The translations under genes were made by a program, and so were the position numbers. The notes below the pieces were generated by a model. The model searched no databases and was not told the origin of the DNA. It saw only the letters and a program-made list of their open reading frames with translations. Positions 18,392 through 27,563 of a DNA stretch of 64,000 nt are shown piece by piece. Numbering within the stretch: position 1 is the stretch's first letter; every line of letters begins with the position of its first letter. The stretch comes from Bdellovibrionales bacterium. GTDB lineage: Bacteria; Bdellovibrionota; Bdellovibrionia; Bdellovibrionales; UBA1609. The stretch covers positions 682,001-746,000 of the forward strand of contig JADJNU010000002.1 in assembly GCA_016714165.1 (NCBI GenBank), read 5' to 3'.

Positions 18392-20194
18392 TTACGGGCA
18401 GACACCGCAAGTAAAGGCTCCAGGCCCGACTCCACCGTTCCTTCCATTCCCACACCACCAGCCGCAGGTAGGAAACTGAACGATATTTGCTGCGTTAGTC
18501 GTGGTGTGATCAATTCTGGCCATTGGAGACAGATTCCCGGCCGTATCAACTGCGCGGACATCGAGTTGAATAACACATCCAGAGGTGAGGTTATTAAATG
18601 TCATTAAATAATTTTTTATAGTAGGAGTTGATGTCGCAACAGATACTGCCGGAGTCGCGTTACATACAGTGGCCTTATCACAAGCCACCCAAGTGTTGTT
18701 TCCGTCTTGAATATAGTTGATAGGTGGATGACCGGCGGCAGTCCAGTTGTCGACCCCGTTCAAGGAAATGTTCAAATAGGGGACGTCAAAGGCTCCTCCG
18801 GGATTCGGAGCCCAGTTGGTCCCAATTGCCCTCTGTGGTCGCGGCAATCCGTTTGTGGGCGCAACCGTCCAGCCCTGACTAGGGAAAAAGGCGGTGGGTG
18901 GGTATTGAGGTCCCGATGGGCCAGCTAAACACGCCGACGAGTAGCCAACTGCCTCAGGCGGTGGCAACCGATAAGATCGATTGCGGCACAAGAGGACTGA
19001 TCCCGGCTCATTGCCCGCCGCTATAAAACCGACCTGAATTTGAACTACGTTTAGATTTCTTGCAACGCAATTGGCATGTGCCCCCGCTCCATGAGGTATG
19101 GACGGACCAACAAGCCACTCACTATGCCGAATCTGGCCTCCAACACCGTTTGACCAGGTAGAGTTTCTGACAACTGTGATTGTGGGAGTCGTCGGAATTG
19201 AGCCGTCTTCAGGGTATTGAAGGCGCATTTCGCCCGAACATCCCCGGGCAACGCCATTTTTATCGACATATGTTGCTGTGAGATTTACCAATAAACCCAA
19301 ATCGTTTCGAACATTGGGTCCAAACGCTATGCCATTTAAAACTTGAGTGCTGCAATAATTCATACCCCCTCCTTGCGGAGCTGGCGCTACCAGGGTCGTA
19401 CCCACAGGACAAACTCCGGCGGTCAATACGATTTGCCCTGTATCAATCTGCCCTACGTTAAGGGGCGCAGGAAATCCCGTCGGCATAAAATTTGACATCG
19501 CCTTGGGGTTTCCTTTTGGTGCAATAATGAGAGGGGCCTGACAAGCCTGGATTGCCCCAGTTGCAAGGTCAAAGGGTCGTATTCGAATTGTCGTCTGTAA
19601 ATTGGTCAACGCCTTATTTGAAACAGTAGGAGTGAACAGCTGACTGAGCACTCCCCCCGCAGCATTGTAGACTCCACCCGTCGCCGCAGCACAGAAGATG
19701 GCGTTATTGGAGTTTGAAATTGCCAGCATACCTCCCATGATTCCCTGAATGAGATGGGCATTTTGCAATCTCACCGGATTAACACCAACCGGCTCATCTG
19801 AAATGCTAAAGTTTGCGTCGGCAGGATACCGATCTGCAATGAGGATATCAGCTCCACCAGGATCGCCTTCAACTCCAACCGTCCCAACGCCATTAACGGC
19901 CCAACGAACTTGAGCGGGCCCCGGAGGAGAAGCAGGCAAGAGATAATCACCAATAGTGAGCCGAGCTCCCAGTGAACGTATTCGATTGACGACTGTGTTT
20001 AAATGATTGGTGCATTCGCTCGATTCACCTATTTTGTTCATTGCCTGATGGCTATTTACAAAAATCTGGGAAACTCCAAGACCGGTTATCGCAATGATAG
20101 CCACTGAAACCATTACCTCAGGAAGAGAAAATCCCCGGGTCGATTCTGACTTGCACCAAATCAGAGCCGCTCGTTTTTGTTTTTTAGAATTCAA
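18392..20194 (-). CDS. Very large pseudopilin-like protein with FN3-like, Cys-rich C-terminus
   Basis: About 600 residues. The class III prepilin signal is clear: basic leader, then RGFSLPEVMVSVAIIAITGL with cleavage before Phe and Glu at position +5. Ordinary pilins and pseudopilins have 120-250 residues; here a large Cys-containing ectodomain follows, with a fibronectin-III-like stretch near the end (VIQLDVRAVDTAGNLSP) and a terminal cluster CGWWCGNG...CGVC. It may be a tip-located adhesin-like minor pilin. Start chosen at TTG 20194 because GGAG lies 7 bases upstream; the frame opens at 20215. It is divergent from two further pilin-like genes. Confidence 0.85.
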   Translation of the reverse strand: MNSKKQKRAALIWCKSESTRGFSLPEVMVSVAIIAITGLGVSQIFVNSHQAMNKIGESSECTNHLNTVVNRIRSLGARLTIGDYLLPASPPGPAQVRWAVNGVGTVGVEGDPGGADILIADRYPADANFSISDEPVGVNPVRLQNAHLIQGIMGGMLAISNSNNAIFCAAATGGVYNAAGGVLSQLFTPTVSNKALTNLQTTIRIRPFDLATGAIQACQAPLIIAPKGNPKAMSNFMPTGFPAPLNVGQIDTGQIVLTAGVCPVGTTLVAPAPQGGGMNYCSTQVLNGIAFGPNVRNDLGLLVNLTATYVDKNGVARGCSGEMRLQYPEDGSIPTTPTITVVRNSTWSNGVGGQIRHSEWLVGPSIPHGAGAHANCVARNLNVVQIQVGFIAAGNEPGSVLLCRNRSYRLPPPEAVGYSSACLAGPSGPQYPPTAFFPSQGWTVAPTNGLPRPQRAIGTNWAPNPGGAFDVPYLNISLNGVDNWTAAGHPPINYIQDGNNTWVACDKATVCNATPAVSVATSTPTIKNYLMTFNNLTSGCVIQLDVRAVDTAGNLSPMARIDHTTTNAANIVQFPTCGWWCGNGRNGGVGPGAFTCGVCP

Positions 20195-20615
20195 AAAAGT
20201 CACTCCGTTCTGCAATTTGTCTGTCGCTTTTCAATATCATCGGCTATTCGCCATTTTTTCCAAACCACAATCTAAGTTCGTCTCAAGATGGGATCGTTGT
20301 AAGGTATGGCTACCACAATCGCCGTTTTATCTGGCCTCCGTTTAAAGAGGGAAAGAAGCAGGCTACCCAGGGTCTTTGAGTCTGGAACGACAATCAATCG
20401 GGATAGCTTATGGTAGCATTATGAGATCAAAATGAGCTCAAAATCCAATCTGCGCTGGGTGGTCTGAGTGCATAACGATCCAAAATGAAACTCCCACGCG
20501 ATATTTAAATGAGAACATTCTAGTTTTCCACAAAAATCCCGATACCAATTACATCCCCTGACTGGAGACCGTGATGCCTCAGAACTCCAAGGTCAAATGC
20601 TGAGAGGAATAGATC
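20195..20615. other. Intergenic region between divergent pseudopilin genes
   Basis: About 420 bases expected to carry both promoters. No clear sigma-54 (GG-N10-GC), sigma-28 or strong sigma-70 site was recognised. On the minus strand a frame from about 20400 to 20278 without an ATG reads like protein (PDSKTLGSLLLSLFKRRPDK) but has no ribosome-binding site; it could be a chance frame or a gene remnant. No RNA family was recognised. Confidence 0.35.
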
Positions 20616-21623
20616 GTGAAGGCAAAGGGACTTTTGAGATGGAAAAACTGTAACTTTGATTGGTCTTTCTGTTTATTTTCAGTTCAACTTAAAAATCAAA
20701 GTGGGTTTACTCTCCCCGAGCTCATGATATCCACGCTTGTTTCTTCAATTGTGTTATTAGGAGCCGGAACCCTCATTGTCGAAACTAACAAAGGCATCAA
20801 AGTGAGCCAGCAACGCCAACACATGATGGACAATATGATTACTGTTAACATGGCTCTCCTTAAGTACGGAAATCAAGCCATTGGTATGAGATGGCAAGGA
20901 AACGCGGACATAGACGCGCAGGCTGTTGCCGTCGGGCCCGGTGGAGATTGCTTTAACGTAGGAACCAACTGCGGGCGAATACGCCAATATACGGCCCCCG
21001 CGACGGGACCAGGCGCCTACCCCGGAGTCATTCCCACTCCTCCCGTCGACACTTTGGCCATTTTTTTGAGAGAATCGCGTCCGAGCGGGGTCGATGGAGG
21101 GGCTGGGGCTCCCAAATTGAGTCAACTAACTGGAGCAGGAATTTTCTACCAATATCAGACAGCTGCTTATTCGGGAGTCCTCTGGATCACTGAAGCAACC
21201 GCCGTCGGCGTAAATCAAACATTGCGAGCGGCAGAGGCGGGAGTTAACAAGGGATCTATTTCTTTTGAGAATATTGTCGATCTTCAGATTGCAAACCCAG
21301 ATCCTCCAGGGGCAGGTGCCGGCACTCTCCTTCGTGGCGTGGACATTGTTCTTCGCATGCGAGCGTTCGGTGCTTCAGATAGAACGCTTTGGCGTTTCTG
21401 CAGACCAGCGGAAGCCGCGGCGGCCATGTGCTTAACCACATCGCCTTACTCAGATGTCGACAGAACGATTCATTTGGTTTTTCGAAACAACATCCTCTCT
21501 CCTCCTGCTCAACAAAATGGAGTGGTAAATCAGAAATTTTTTGAACGCGTAAACGGAGCTCTGTACTTTTTTGACTTCAATTTTCCGAGCCTTTCGAGTG
21601 CCAATACCTCAGAGGGATTCTAG
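20616..21623 (+). CDS. PilW-like minor pseudopilin
   Basis: 335 residues. After about 28 residues, the prepilin signal SGFTLPELMISTLVSSIVLL appears, with Gly before the cleavage site and Glu at +5. The ectodomain contains sparse Cys and a C-terminal strand-rich region. Size and order (followed directly by a PilX-like protein) resemble the PilW-PilX minor-pilin pair that primes type IV pili. The GTG start at 20616 has AGAGGA upstream. The long leader before the cleavage site is unusual. It ends immediately before the next ORF (TAG then ATG). Confidence 0.82.
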   Translation: MKAKGLLRWKNCNFDWSFCLFSVQLKNQSGFTLPELMISTLVSSIVLLGAGTLIVETNKGIKVSQQRQHMMDNMITVNMALLKYGNQAIGMRWQGNADIDAQAVAVGPGGDCFNVGTNCGRIRQYTAPATGPGAYPGVIPTPPVDTLAIFLRESRPSGVDGGAGAPKLSQLTGAGIFYQYQTAAYSGVLWITEATAVGVNQTLRAAEAGVNKGSISFENIVDLQIANPDPPGAGAGTLLRGVDIVLRMRAFGASDRTLWRFCRPAEAAAAMCLTTSPYSDVDRTIHLVFRNNILSPPAQQNGVVNQKFFERVNGALYFFDFNFPSLSSANTSEGF

Positions 21624-22532
21624 ATGGAGAAACAAATTCTCAAAAACGAACGAGGACTCTCAACTCTCGCCGCCGCGGTTGCGACCATTTTTTTACTTGG
21701 CATTGCTGTTTCTCTCATGATGACTGACGTTTCTAACTCTTCCCAGATCCGCAACAAGATGCGTGTTTCGATGCAATCATATAACATCATGGAGCAACTC
21801 GCCCTGCGCTTTGGTAATGCTTTCCAACTGCGCAACCCTCCTTGGTTTATTGAACTTGCCTGTCCACTTCTTCCCGTTGCAACGGTCGATATGGGCCCAG
21901 CCCCTGGCGGTCGTCGCTACTGTTCATACCCAGCCCAGGCCTGCCCCGCTGGCACGACGCTCAGGACGATCACAGGGGTCAATGGATTTGGCGGACCGTC
22001 TTTTGAAGTTTGTCTGACCAATGATCTCGACGGAAACGCAAGCCCAGACGACTGTGTCCGCACCACTACTGGGGCTGACTATTGCGTCGACGTTAACAAT
22101 CTCTTCTCTTCGATTGAATCCGACAGCAACGGAACTGCAATTCCTACTTTGGAAGTTCCACTCCTTGATAAAACGCCCTGGTCCGTCAAAGTCAAATCCA
22201 ATGCCATCGCTCTCTTTGAAAATTCGATTCAGACGATCGCGCCCTACCTCGATCCAATGGAGTCCGCACAAGCTCAGATCGGAGCAGAAAATTTGCTGTC
22301 CGCTCGGCCCAATGCACCTCCACTTGGAGCAACAAACAATCTTGTTTCGGTACCAGCCTGCGTTGATGCTGTCGGAGGCGGCGTTGCGGCCGGTCTCAGT
22401 TGTGTTCGTTGTGCCGACCCTGACATTTTTTGTGTTCAGATCAAACTTTGCTTGCCTCCCGGATGTGCCGGCGGCGCTGCGCGGACTCTTTACCAGCGCA
22501 TAGCGATCTTGCGGATGCGTCCTCAAATATAA
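21624..22532 (+). CDS. PilX/GspK-like minor pseudopilin without Glu+5
   Basis: 302 residues. The N-terminus reads KNERGLSTLAAAVATIFLLG, a hydrophobic helix after a Gly-Leu junction that fits a prepilin site, but position +5 is not Glu. Loss of Glu+5 is typical of tip subunits such as GspK, and PilX proteins have a similar RG-start. The ectodomain is Cys-rich (several CxxC-like pairs, e.g. CVRCADPDIFC), so disulfides are likely. The ATG directly follows the TAG of the PilW-like gene, so the two are one operon. Confidence 0.78.
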   Translation: MEKQILKNERGLSTLAAAVATIFLLGIAVSLMMTDVSNSSQIRNKMRVSMQSYNIMEQLALRFGNAFQLRNPPWFIELACPLLPVATVDMGPAPGGRRYCSYPAQACPAGTTLRTITGVNGFGGPSFEVCLTNDLDGNASPDDCVRTTTGADYCVDVNNLFSSIESDSNGTAIPTLEVPLLDKTPWSVKVKSNAIALFENSIQTIAPYLDPMESAQAQIGAENLLSARPNAPPLGATNNLVSVPACVDAVGGGVAAGLSCVRCADPDIFCVQIKLCLPPGCAGGAARTLYQRIAILRMRPQI

Positions 22533-22596
22533 TTGCACTGGCGTAAAATTCCATTTAACCTCTCACTCAAAAAAACAAGATGTGGAGAATTCCGTC

Positions 22597-23313
22597 ATGC
22601 GCCTGTCTGTTGTTCTTCCCTGCCATAACGAAGAATCCGCTATTCCTATTGTTCTTCCAAAGCTGCTTTCTCTACAGTCTGAAATATTAAAGCAGACGGG
22701 ATTGTCAGAAATCGAAATCATAGTGGTCAATGACGGATCAACTGATCAAAGCGAAAACCTACTTCATCAATATTTATCTGAGATTTCTCTTATCTCATTT
22801 CCTACCAATAGAGGATATGGGAATGCCCTCAAAGAAGGGTTTCGCCAATCAAAAGGGGATCTCATCGCTTTTTATGACCTGGACGACACTTGCCAACCCG
22901 AAGATCTTGTTTCCATGGTCAATTTGCTCAAAGAAGATCGGGCCGGAATGGTCTGTGGCAATCGCCTCAACGCTCAATCAAAAATGCCTTTTCTTCGCTG
23001 CTTTGGCAATTGGCTCTACCGGAGACTCACCGTCCTCCTCTTAGGTATAGAACTGAACGATTGCTGCACTGGAATGCGAGTTTTTCGATCAGAATACCGT
23101 CATGTGTTTTGCTCTCACTTGCCTCATCACCTCAATTTTTCTCTCGCTATGACGGTTCTTTTTTTGCGGCAGAAGGGTGTGTATAGAGAAATACCAATTC
23201 AATACCATCGCCGCTTGGGGGATTCAAAATTATCGATTTTTTCTGACGGCCCTCTTTTTCTTTGGACGCTTGTCAAATTCTCGCTTTTACCATTTTACAA
23301 GAAGGCACGCTAA
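22597..23313 (+). CDS. GT2 glycosyltransferase (polyprenyl-phosphate mannosyltransferase-like)
   Basis: About 238 residues with the GT-A fold: VVLPCHNEESA at the start, IIVVNDGSTDQS (nucleotide binding), DLDD (metal-binding motif) and NDCCTGMRVFR after it. The order resembles dolichyl/undecaprenyl-phosphate sugar transferases, which load a sugar on a lipid carrier at the inner membrane. There is no clear C-terminal membrane pair. ATG 22597 is preferred over GTG 22582 because GGAG is upstream. It follows the pseudopilins by 64 bases and starts the glycan region. Confidence 0.88.
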   Translation: MRLSVVLPCHNEESAIPIVLPKLLSLQSEILKQTGLSEIEIIVVNDGSTDQSENLLHQYLSEISLISFPTNRGYGNALKEGFRQSKGDLIAFYDLDDTCQPEDLVSMVNLLKEDRAGMVCGNRLNAQSKMPFLRCFGNWLYRRLTVLLLGIELNDCCTGMRVFRSEYRHVFCSHLPHHLNFSLAMTVLFLRQKGVYREIPIQYHRRLGDSKLSIFSDGPLFLWTLVKFSLLPFYKKAR

Positions 23314-23352
23314 ACATTGCTCGGAGATGATTTGCCAGATTCTAGCTCTACC

Positions 23353-24363
23353 TTAAATGATGGCCTCTCGCCATGTGCGGGGCAGAAGCTCATTTTTGAT
23401 CTCGATGTCTATGTTGTACTGAAATGGCTTCGGACCCTTTGCTTGAATCCAATCCACCATTTCTTTGATTCCTTGATATAAGGTATATTTGGTTTCGTAA
23501 GAGAAAAGTTTCCGGGCCTTGTCTGCTGAGCAATTGGCAAGATTGTCTTCGCCAGGACGACCATCTACAAAGATTGGCTTTAACTCAAAGCCAATTATTC
23601 CCGCAATTGTCTTCGCCAATTCGAATACACTTACAAATTCTTCATCCGGCCCCACGTTGATAATCTGTCCTACGGCCGCCTTGTCAAAAACCAATTTTTC
23701 CAAGACCTGAAGCGTATCCTTGATGTGGCTGAAACAGCGCTTCTGCAGTCCATTCCCATATATGACGGGCTGCTTTCCTAGCAACATTCGATTGATCATG
23801 ATAGCAGCAACGTTTCGGAATGGATCATCATATCTTTGCCGAGGCCCAATAATGTTGTGGGGAACACAGATCACATACTCCCGTTGATGAATGCGGCAAA
23901 GACTTTCTATTGTTTTTTCTGCCGCATACTTGGCTATTCCATAAGGAGTTCGCGGAGCCGGAATCATCTCTTCTTGAAAAGGCACTGCCTGTTTCCCATA
24001 GCGCGCCATCGAAGAACAAAAGACAAAGCGACGAACATTGTTGTCTATGGCTGCCGCTAACAAAGAAATTGTGTTCGAATAAACATTTTGAGTAATAAAA
24101 TGAGGACTAAACACGCTCAGCCCATCATATGCGGTGGCCGCCGTATGGAATACGACATCAACGTGGCGCACCAAATTATTGATAGCCCTATAGTCATTGA
24201 GATCCGCGACATAAAAATCGGCCTGAGCAGGAACGTTTTCCCTATCTCCACCGATGAGGCTGTCACAACCCACCACACGATGTCCTTGGGCCAACATCGA
24301 ATCCGCCAGGTGGCTCCCCAAAAAACCAGCTATTCCAGATATAAAAATCGTTTGTTTCTTCAT
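23353..24363 (-). CDS. NAD-dependent sugar epimerase/dehydratase (extended SDR)
   Basis: 336 residues. The Rossmann motif GIAGFLGSHLAD binds NAD; the catalytic region is SSMARYG (Ser) and YGIAKYAAEK (Tyr-x3-Lys). VPHNIIGPRQRYDDPF and the C-terminal half fit UDP-glucose 4-epimerase-like enzymes acting on nucleotide sugars. Substrate cannot be read from the sequence. It probably supplies a nucleotide sugar to the neighbouring glycosyltransferases. It is convergent with the preceding GT2 gene and divergent from the following one. Confidence 0.9.
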   Translation of the reverse strand: MKKQTIFISGIAGFLGSHLADSMLAQGHRVVGCDSLIGGDRENVPAQADFYVADLNDYRAINNLVRHVDVVFHTAATAYDGLSVFSPHFITQNVYSNTISLLAAAIDNNVRRFVFCSSMARYGKQAVPFQEEMIPAPRTPYGIAKYAAEKTIESLCRIHQREYVICVPHNIIGPRQRYDDPFRNVAAIMINRMLLGKQPVIYGNGLQKRCFSHIKDTLQVLEKLVFDKAAVGQIINVGPDEEFVSVFELAKTIAGIIGFELKPIFVDGRPGEDNLANCSADKARKLFSYETKYTLYQGIKEMVDWIQAKGPKPFQYNIDIEIKNELLPRTWREAII

Positions 24364-24414
24364 TTACCCCTAAGACTTCGATTTTGGGCGATTATAAGAT
24401 ATGAAAACATAAGT

Positions 24415-24450
24415 GCTGAGGAGAAGAAGGTAAACGACTTTCTCCTCAGC
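24415..24450 (+). other. Terminator-like hairpin in the leader of a glycosyltransferase gene
   Basis: GCTGAGGAGA and TCTCCTCAGC form a perfect 10-bp stem, extendable with AAG/CTT around a bulge, and are followed by a T-rich run (TTATTCTATTTTTCTC). This has the form of an intrinsic terminator on the plus strand but lies only 29 bases before the GTG of the next GT2 gene, with no plus-strand gene ending just upstream. It may be a transcriptional attenuator or may block read-through from the left. Confidence 0.6.
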
Positions 24451-24478
24451 TTATTCTATTTTTCTCGGTAGGGGGCCC

Positions 24479-25606
24479 GTGCCTAGCAATAAGATAAACG
24501 TTGCCGTTGCAATTGTTACCTTCTGTGAAGGCACTCAATTGATAAAACTTTTCAAAACTCTTCTTTCTGAATTTGATGGGAATTGGCCCGACGAGGTCAT
24601 CGTCGTTCACAATGGAGGAGCCAATGAAACTCTCCGTCTGCTTCAAAAGATACTCCCTTCGCTACCTTTCAAGTCTAAACTAGTGGTCAATCACACGAAT
24701 AACCTTGGAGGTGCTCGACAACTCGCTGTCGAGCATTGCCATTGCGACCTGATCGCCTTTACTGATGGCGACTGCCTTCTCCCTCCATCCTGGCTATTTC
24801 ACCTCACTCAAACCTTTGTTAAATTTAGACAGAGGCATCCAAATCTCGCTGGAATAGGTGGACCAAATCGGCTTTCTGGAGACAATTTCTTTGATCAATC
24901 GCTCAATTTGATGTTTTTGAGCCCAATTGGACATGGCGGCAGCCCTCAATCAAAACTTGTCAAGGAAGTCGCAATCGCAGATCACCTCCCCACCTCCAAC
25001 GCTCTGTTCTGCCGCAAAGCTCTTCTCGCCGCTGGCAATTTTTCTCCTCATTTCTCCTCGACCTGCGAGGACGTGGAAATGGGGTTAAGATTGACGAAAT
25101 TCGGTTTTACTTTGTTACTTTTGCCTGCCCCCCTCGTGATCAACCAAAGCGCAAATACCTGGAAGGAGTGGTCTCTGCGTATGCTTCGATTTGGCTATCA
25201 CCAATCTTTTTCTATTGCGCCTTTGCGACGAAACTTCCACTTTCCTAGTTTGATTTCTGCCGTTGGAGTCTTTGGTTTCTTTCTGCTTTTGGCTTTTGCG
25301 CCATTGGCGCCTTGGGTTCTCAATGCCTTTGGATTATACCTTCTACTTGTTGTCTCGGAGGGTCTGCGTCTCAATCTTTCGTCGAATTCGTTCTCACTAC
25401 CAATTTTTTCAAGAGTGACAATGGCCTTTCTCCTCACTCATTTTTCCTACGGCCTAGGAAGTTTAGCTGGACTTGGATATCGAGCTCTCCTTGCGTTCTT
25501 CAAAAAACCAGGTCACAAGATCGGGCCACTCGAGCCAGTTCTTCTCGAACAATGGCCCCCTCACGAAGCAAAAAGACATTTTCAGCTTCAATCCGAACGA
25601 CCGTAG
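24479..25606 (+). CDS. GT2 glycosyltransferase with C-terminal membrane segments
   Basis: 375 residues. The GT-A domain shows AIVTFCEG, VIVVHNGG, GGARQLAVEH and FTDGDCLLPP, with CEDVEMGLRL as the catalytic-region ED motif. The last 130 residues contain two or three hydrophobic helices (GVFGFFLLLAFAPLAPWVL), so it is membrane-anchored. The start is GTG 24479 with GGGGG upstream. Its 3' end overlaps the convergent tsaC-like gene by about 107 bases, an unusually long convergent overlap. Acceptor unknown. Confidence 0.88.
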   Translation: MPSNKINVAVAIVTFCEGTQLIKLFKTLLSEFDGNWPDEVIVVHNGGANETLRLLQKILPSLPFKSKLVVNHTNNLGGARQLAVEHCHCDLIAFTDGDCLLPPSWLFHLTQTFVKFRQRHPNLAGIGGPNRLSGDNFFDQSLNLMFLSPIGHGGSPQSKLVKEVAIADHLPTSNALFCRKALLAAGNFSPHFSSTCEDVEMGLRLTKFGFTLLLLPAPLVINQSANTWKEWSLRMLRFGYHQSFSIAPLRRNFHFPSLISAVGVFGFFLLLAFAPLAPWVLNAFGLYLLLVVSEGLRLNLSSNSFSLPIFSRVTMAFLLTHFSYGLGSLAGLGYRALLAFFKKPGHKIGPLEPVLLEQWPPHEAKRHFQLQSERP

Positions 25607-26105
25607 AAGGTTTTATGCCTTCAGATTCTGCTCCCCCCAAAATCCCTACATTCATTGGAAGCCAAGTCAATTCGGCCCCCAATCGAGCCGGAGAGTGACC
25701 GGTCTGATTAGCGCTCGTTGTAGTAAGAGGTTCAGAAAGCATGACCATCAATTTCTGCACCAGACAATGACAGGACAACCTTAGCCCCACTTCGCCTGTT
25801 CCCCCATGAACCAGGGGGTCAACAACAGGCTTGGCCTTTAATACAACGGTCAAGGGCCCAGGCCACACAATTTGCAGGAATGTCCTTATACGTTGATCAG
25901 AAATAAATGCCACCTCCTCTGCCATCGCAATATCGGCAACGAGAAGACTCATCCCCTTCGCAACTTCACGCCCCTTTAATTTGATCACCTGAGCAAGAGC
26001 CTCGGGTCTCTTATTTAAAGCCCCAAGCCCCCAAACTGTCTCGGTGGGATAGGCCACGACACCGCCTTCCAACAAGTGGGAGACGGCTTGATCAACATCC
26101 ATCAC
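25500..26105 (-). CDS. tsaC: Sua5/YciO/YrdC protein, threonylcarbamoyl-AMP synthase (TsaC)
   Basis: 201 residues. It makes threonylcarbamoyl-AMP for the t6A37 tRNA modification. Motifs: GGVVAYPTETVWGLG, the KxR-type KLKGREVAKGMSLLV, WPGPLTVVLK, GLRLSCH and TTSANQTG. It lacks the C-terminal Sua5 domain, so it is the short TsaC type. The GTG at 26105 overlaps the purD TGA (GTGA); ATG 26102 is the alternative. Its C-terminal coding region overlaps the convergent glycosyltransferase. Confidence 0.92.
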   Translation of the reverse strand: MMDVDQAVSHLLEGGVVAYPTETVWGLGALNKRPEALAQVIKLKGREVAKGMSLLVADIAMAEEVAFISDQRIRTFLQIVWPGPLTVVLKAKPVVDPLVHGGTGEVGLRLSCHCLVQKLMVMLSEPLTTTSANQTGHSPARLGAELTWLPMNVGILGGAESEGIKPSTVVRIEAENVFLLREGAIVREELARVARSCDLVF

Positions 26106-27367
26106 TTTTGCACCAAAACTTTTTTGCCAATATCAACTCGCATTTGACGACCCTTCCAAGACACCTTCTCCGCCTGAGAGTAAGCTCTTTTCAAAGCCAC
26201 CTCCATTGACGGCCCACAACCAATAGCATTCAGAACCCTTCCTCCCGCTGTCAACCAATTCCCATCCGGTCCTTTTGTGCTTCCTGCATGCAGAAAGTAT
26301 TGAGAGAAAGTATCAGAATCCAAATCTCCCATTATTTGAACTCCCAACTTGGGACGTTCTGGGTATCCTTCTGCGGCCAAAACGACGCAGGCACAATGAT
26401 CCGACTTCCATTTCAAACTCTGCAAGTGCCCATCGGCAACATCCTTCAAAATCTGCCCCCAATCCCCATCTAAGAGGGGCAATATGACTTGGGCTTCGGG
26501 GTCTCCGAATCGCACATTGTATTCCAAGACCATGGGTCCTTTCTCCGTTACCATAATGCCCACATACAAAACTCCTCGATAAAAAAGGGACTCATTTTGC
26601 AACTGAGCGACTGATGGAGCCAAGATCTTTCTATCAATTTCGCGATACAATTCCTTTGGAATAGTGAGGGGTCCGACCACGCCCATTCCTCCAGTGTTTG
26701 GTCCTTCATCCCCATCATTGAGTCGCTTGTGATCTTGACTCAAGGGCAGCGGCTCGTAATCTTTCCCATTGGTCAGCACCAAAAAACTAAGTTCCCAGCC
26801 TGGCAGAAATTCTTCAAGTAAAGCCTCGTGTCCGGAATCGCCAAAAATTCTATCCACAAAAATCGAGTGAGCGCATTCTTGCAATTCTTTCAGGGAACGA
26901 CAAATGAATACTCCCTTGCCACCAGCAAGGCCATCGGCCTTTAGAACATAAGGTGGGACGAAAGAATCAGCTGCCGCCATGACTTGGTCAACCGAATTCA
27001 CGACACGATAATCTGAGGTGGGAACCCCTGCTCTTTCCATAAATCTTTTAGAAAAAACTTTACTCGCTTCCAATTGCGCGGCCTGAGCAGAGGGACCAAA
27101 GACTAGGACGCCGGCTTCCCGGAGGCGATCCGCCAAGCCATCAGCAAGTGGCCCCTCGGGACCGATAACCACCAAGTCGATCTTCCTGTCTCGAATCTCA
27201 GAAATCAATTTCTCTGGCGGAGCTAACGAATGAGAAAGGCAGAAGGCATCTTTTTCCATTCCCATGCTACCCGGAATCGCAATCACCTTATCGACACATG
27301 GGGACTGTTTCAAAGCCCGAACGAGGGCATGCTCTCGTCCTCCCTGGCCTACCACAAGAACTTTCAT
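26102..27367 (-). CDS. purD: PurD, phosphoribosylamine-glycine ligase
   Basis: About 421 residues. This ATP-grasp enzyme makes glycinamide ribonucleotide in purine synthesis. MKVLVVGQGGREHALVRAL is the canonical N-terminus, and the start is placed at ATG 27367 with GGAGG upstream, although the frame opens at 27415. Further motifs include YVLKADGLAGGKGV, EFLPGWELSFL and VLEYNVRFGDPE. It is coupled to the tsaC gene by a four-base overlap. This pair of housekeeping genes is inserted in the glycan region. Confidence 0.97.
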   Translation of the reverse strand: MKVLVVGQGGREHALVRALKQSPCVDKVIAIPGSMGMEKDAFCLSHSLAPPEKLISEIRDRKIDLVVIGPEGPLADGLADRLREAGVLVFGPSAQAAQLEASKVFSKRFMERAGVPTSDYRVVNSVDQVMAAADSFVPPYVLKADGLAGGKGVFICRSLKELQECAHSIFVDRIFGDSGHEALLEEFLPGWELSFLVLTNGKDYEPLPLSQDHKRLNDGDEGPNTGGMGVVGPLTIPKELYREIDRKILAPSVAQLQNESLFYRGVLYVGIMVTEKGPMVLEYNVRFGDPEAQVILPLLDGDWGQILKDVADGHLQSLKWKSDHCACVVLAAEGYPERPKLGVQIMGDLDSDTFSQYFLHAGSTKGPDGNWLTAGGRVLNAIGCGPSMEVALKRAYSQAEKVSWKGRQMRVDIGKKVLVQK

Positions 27368-27563
27368 TTTAATTACCTCCACACCGCTTGTAGTTAAACC
27401 ACTGAGAGGAGTCAATCAGCAGCCGTAAATCGCCCTTAATTAACTGGTAACAGTCACGGCTACAAACCTCAAAAAACTGAATTCCTTTGTATCCCTGACG
27501 ATGAGCGGCAGATTCTCCCAAAATGCGTTGTGGAGGAGCGACGCAATTGATAGATGATTGGTT

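Noticed and set aside
20278..20400. Possible small gene or c-di-GMP riboswitch in the pseudopilin spacer
   Set aside because: The minus-strand frame has no ATG or ribosome-binding site, and the G/C-rich stretches do not reproduce the GEMM core; recorded only within the intergenic entry.
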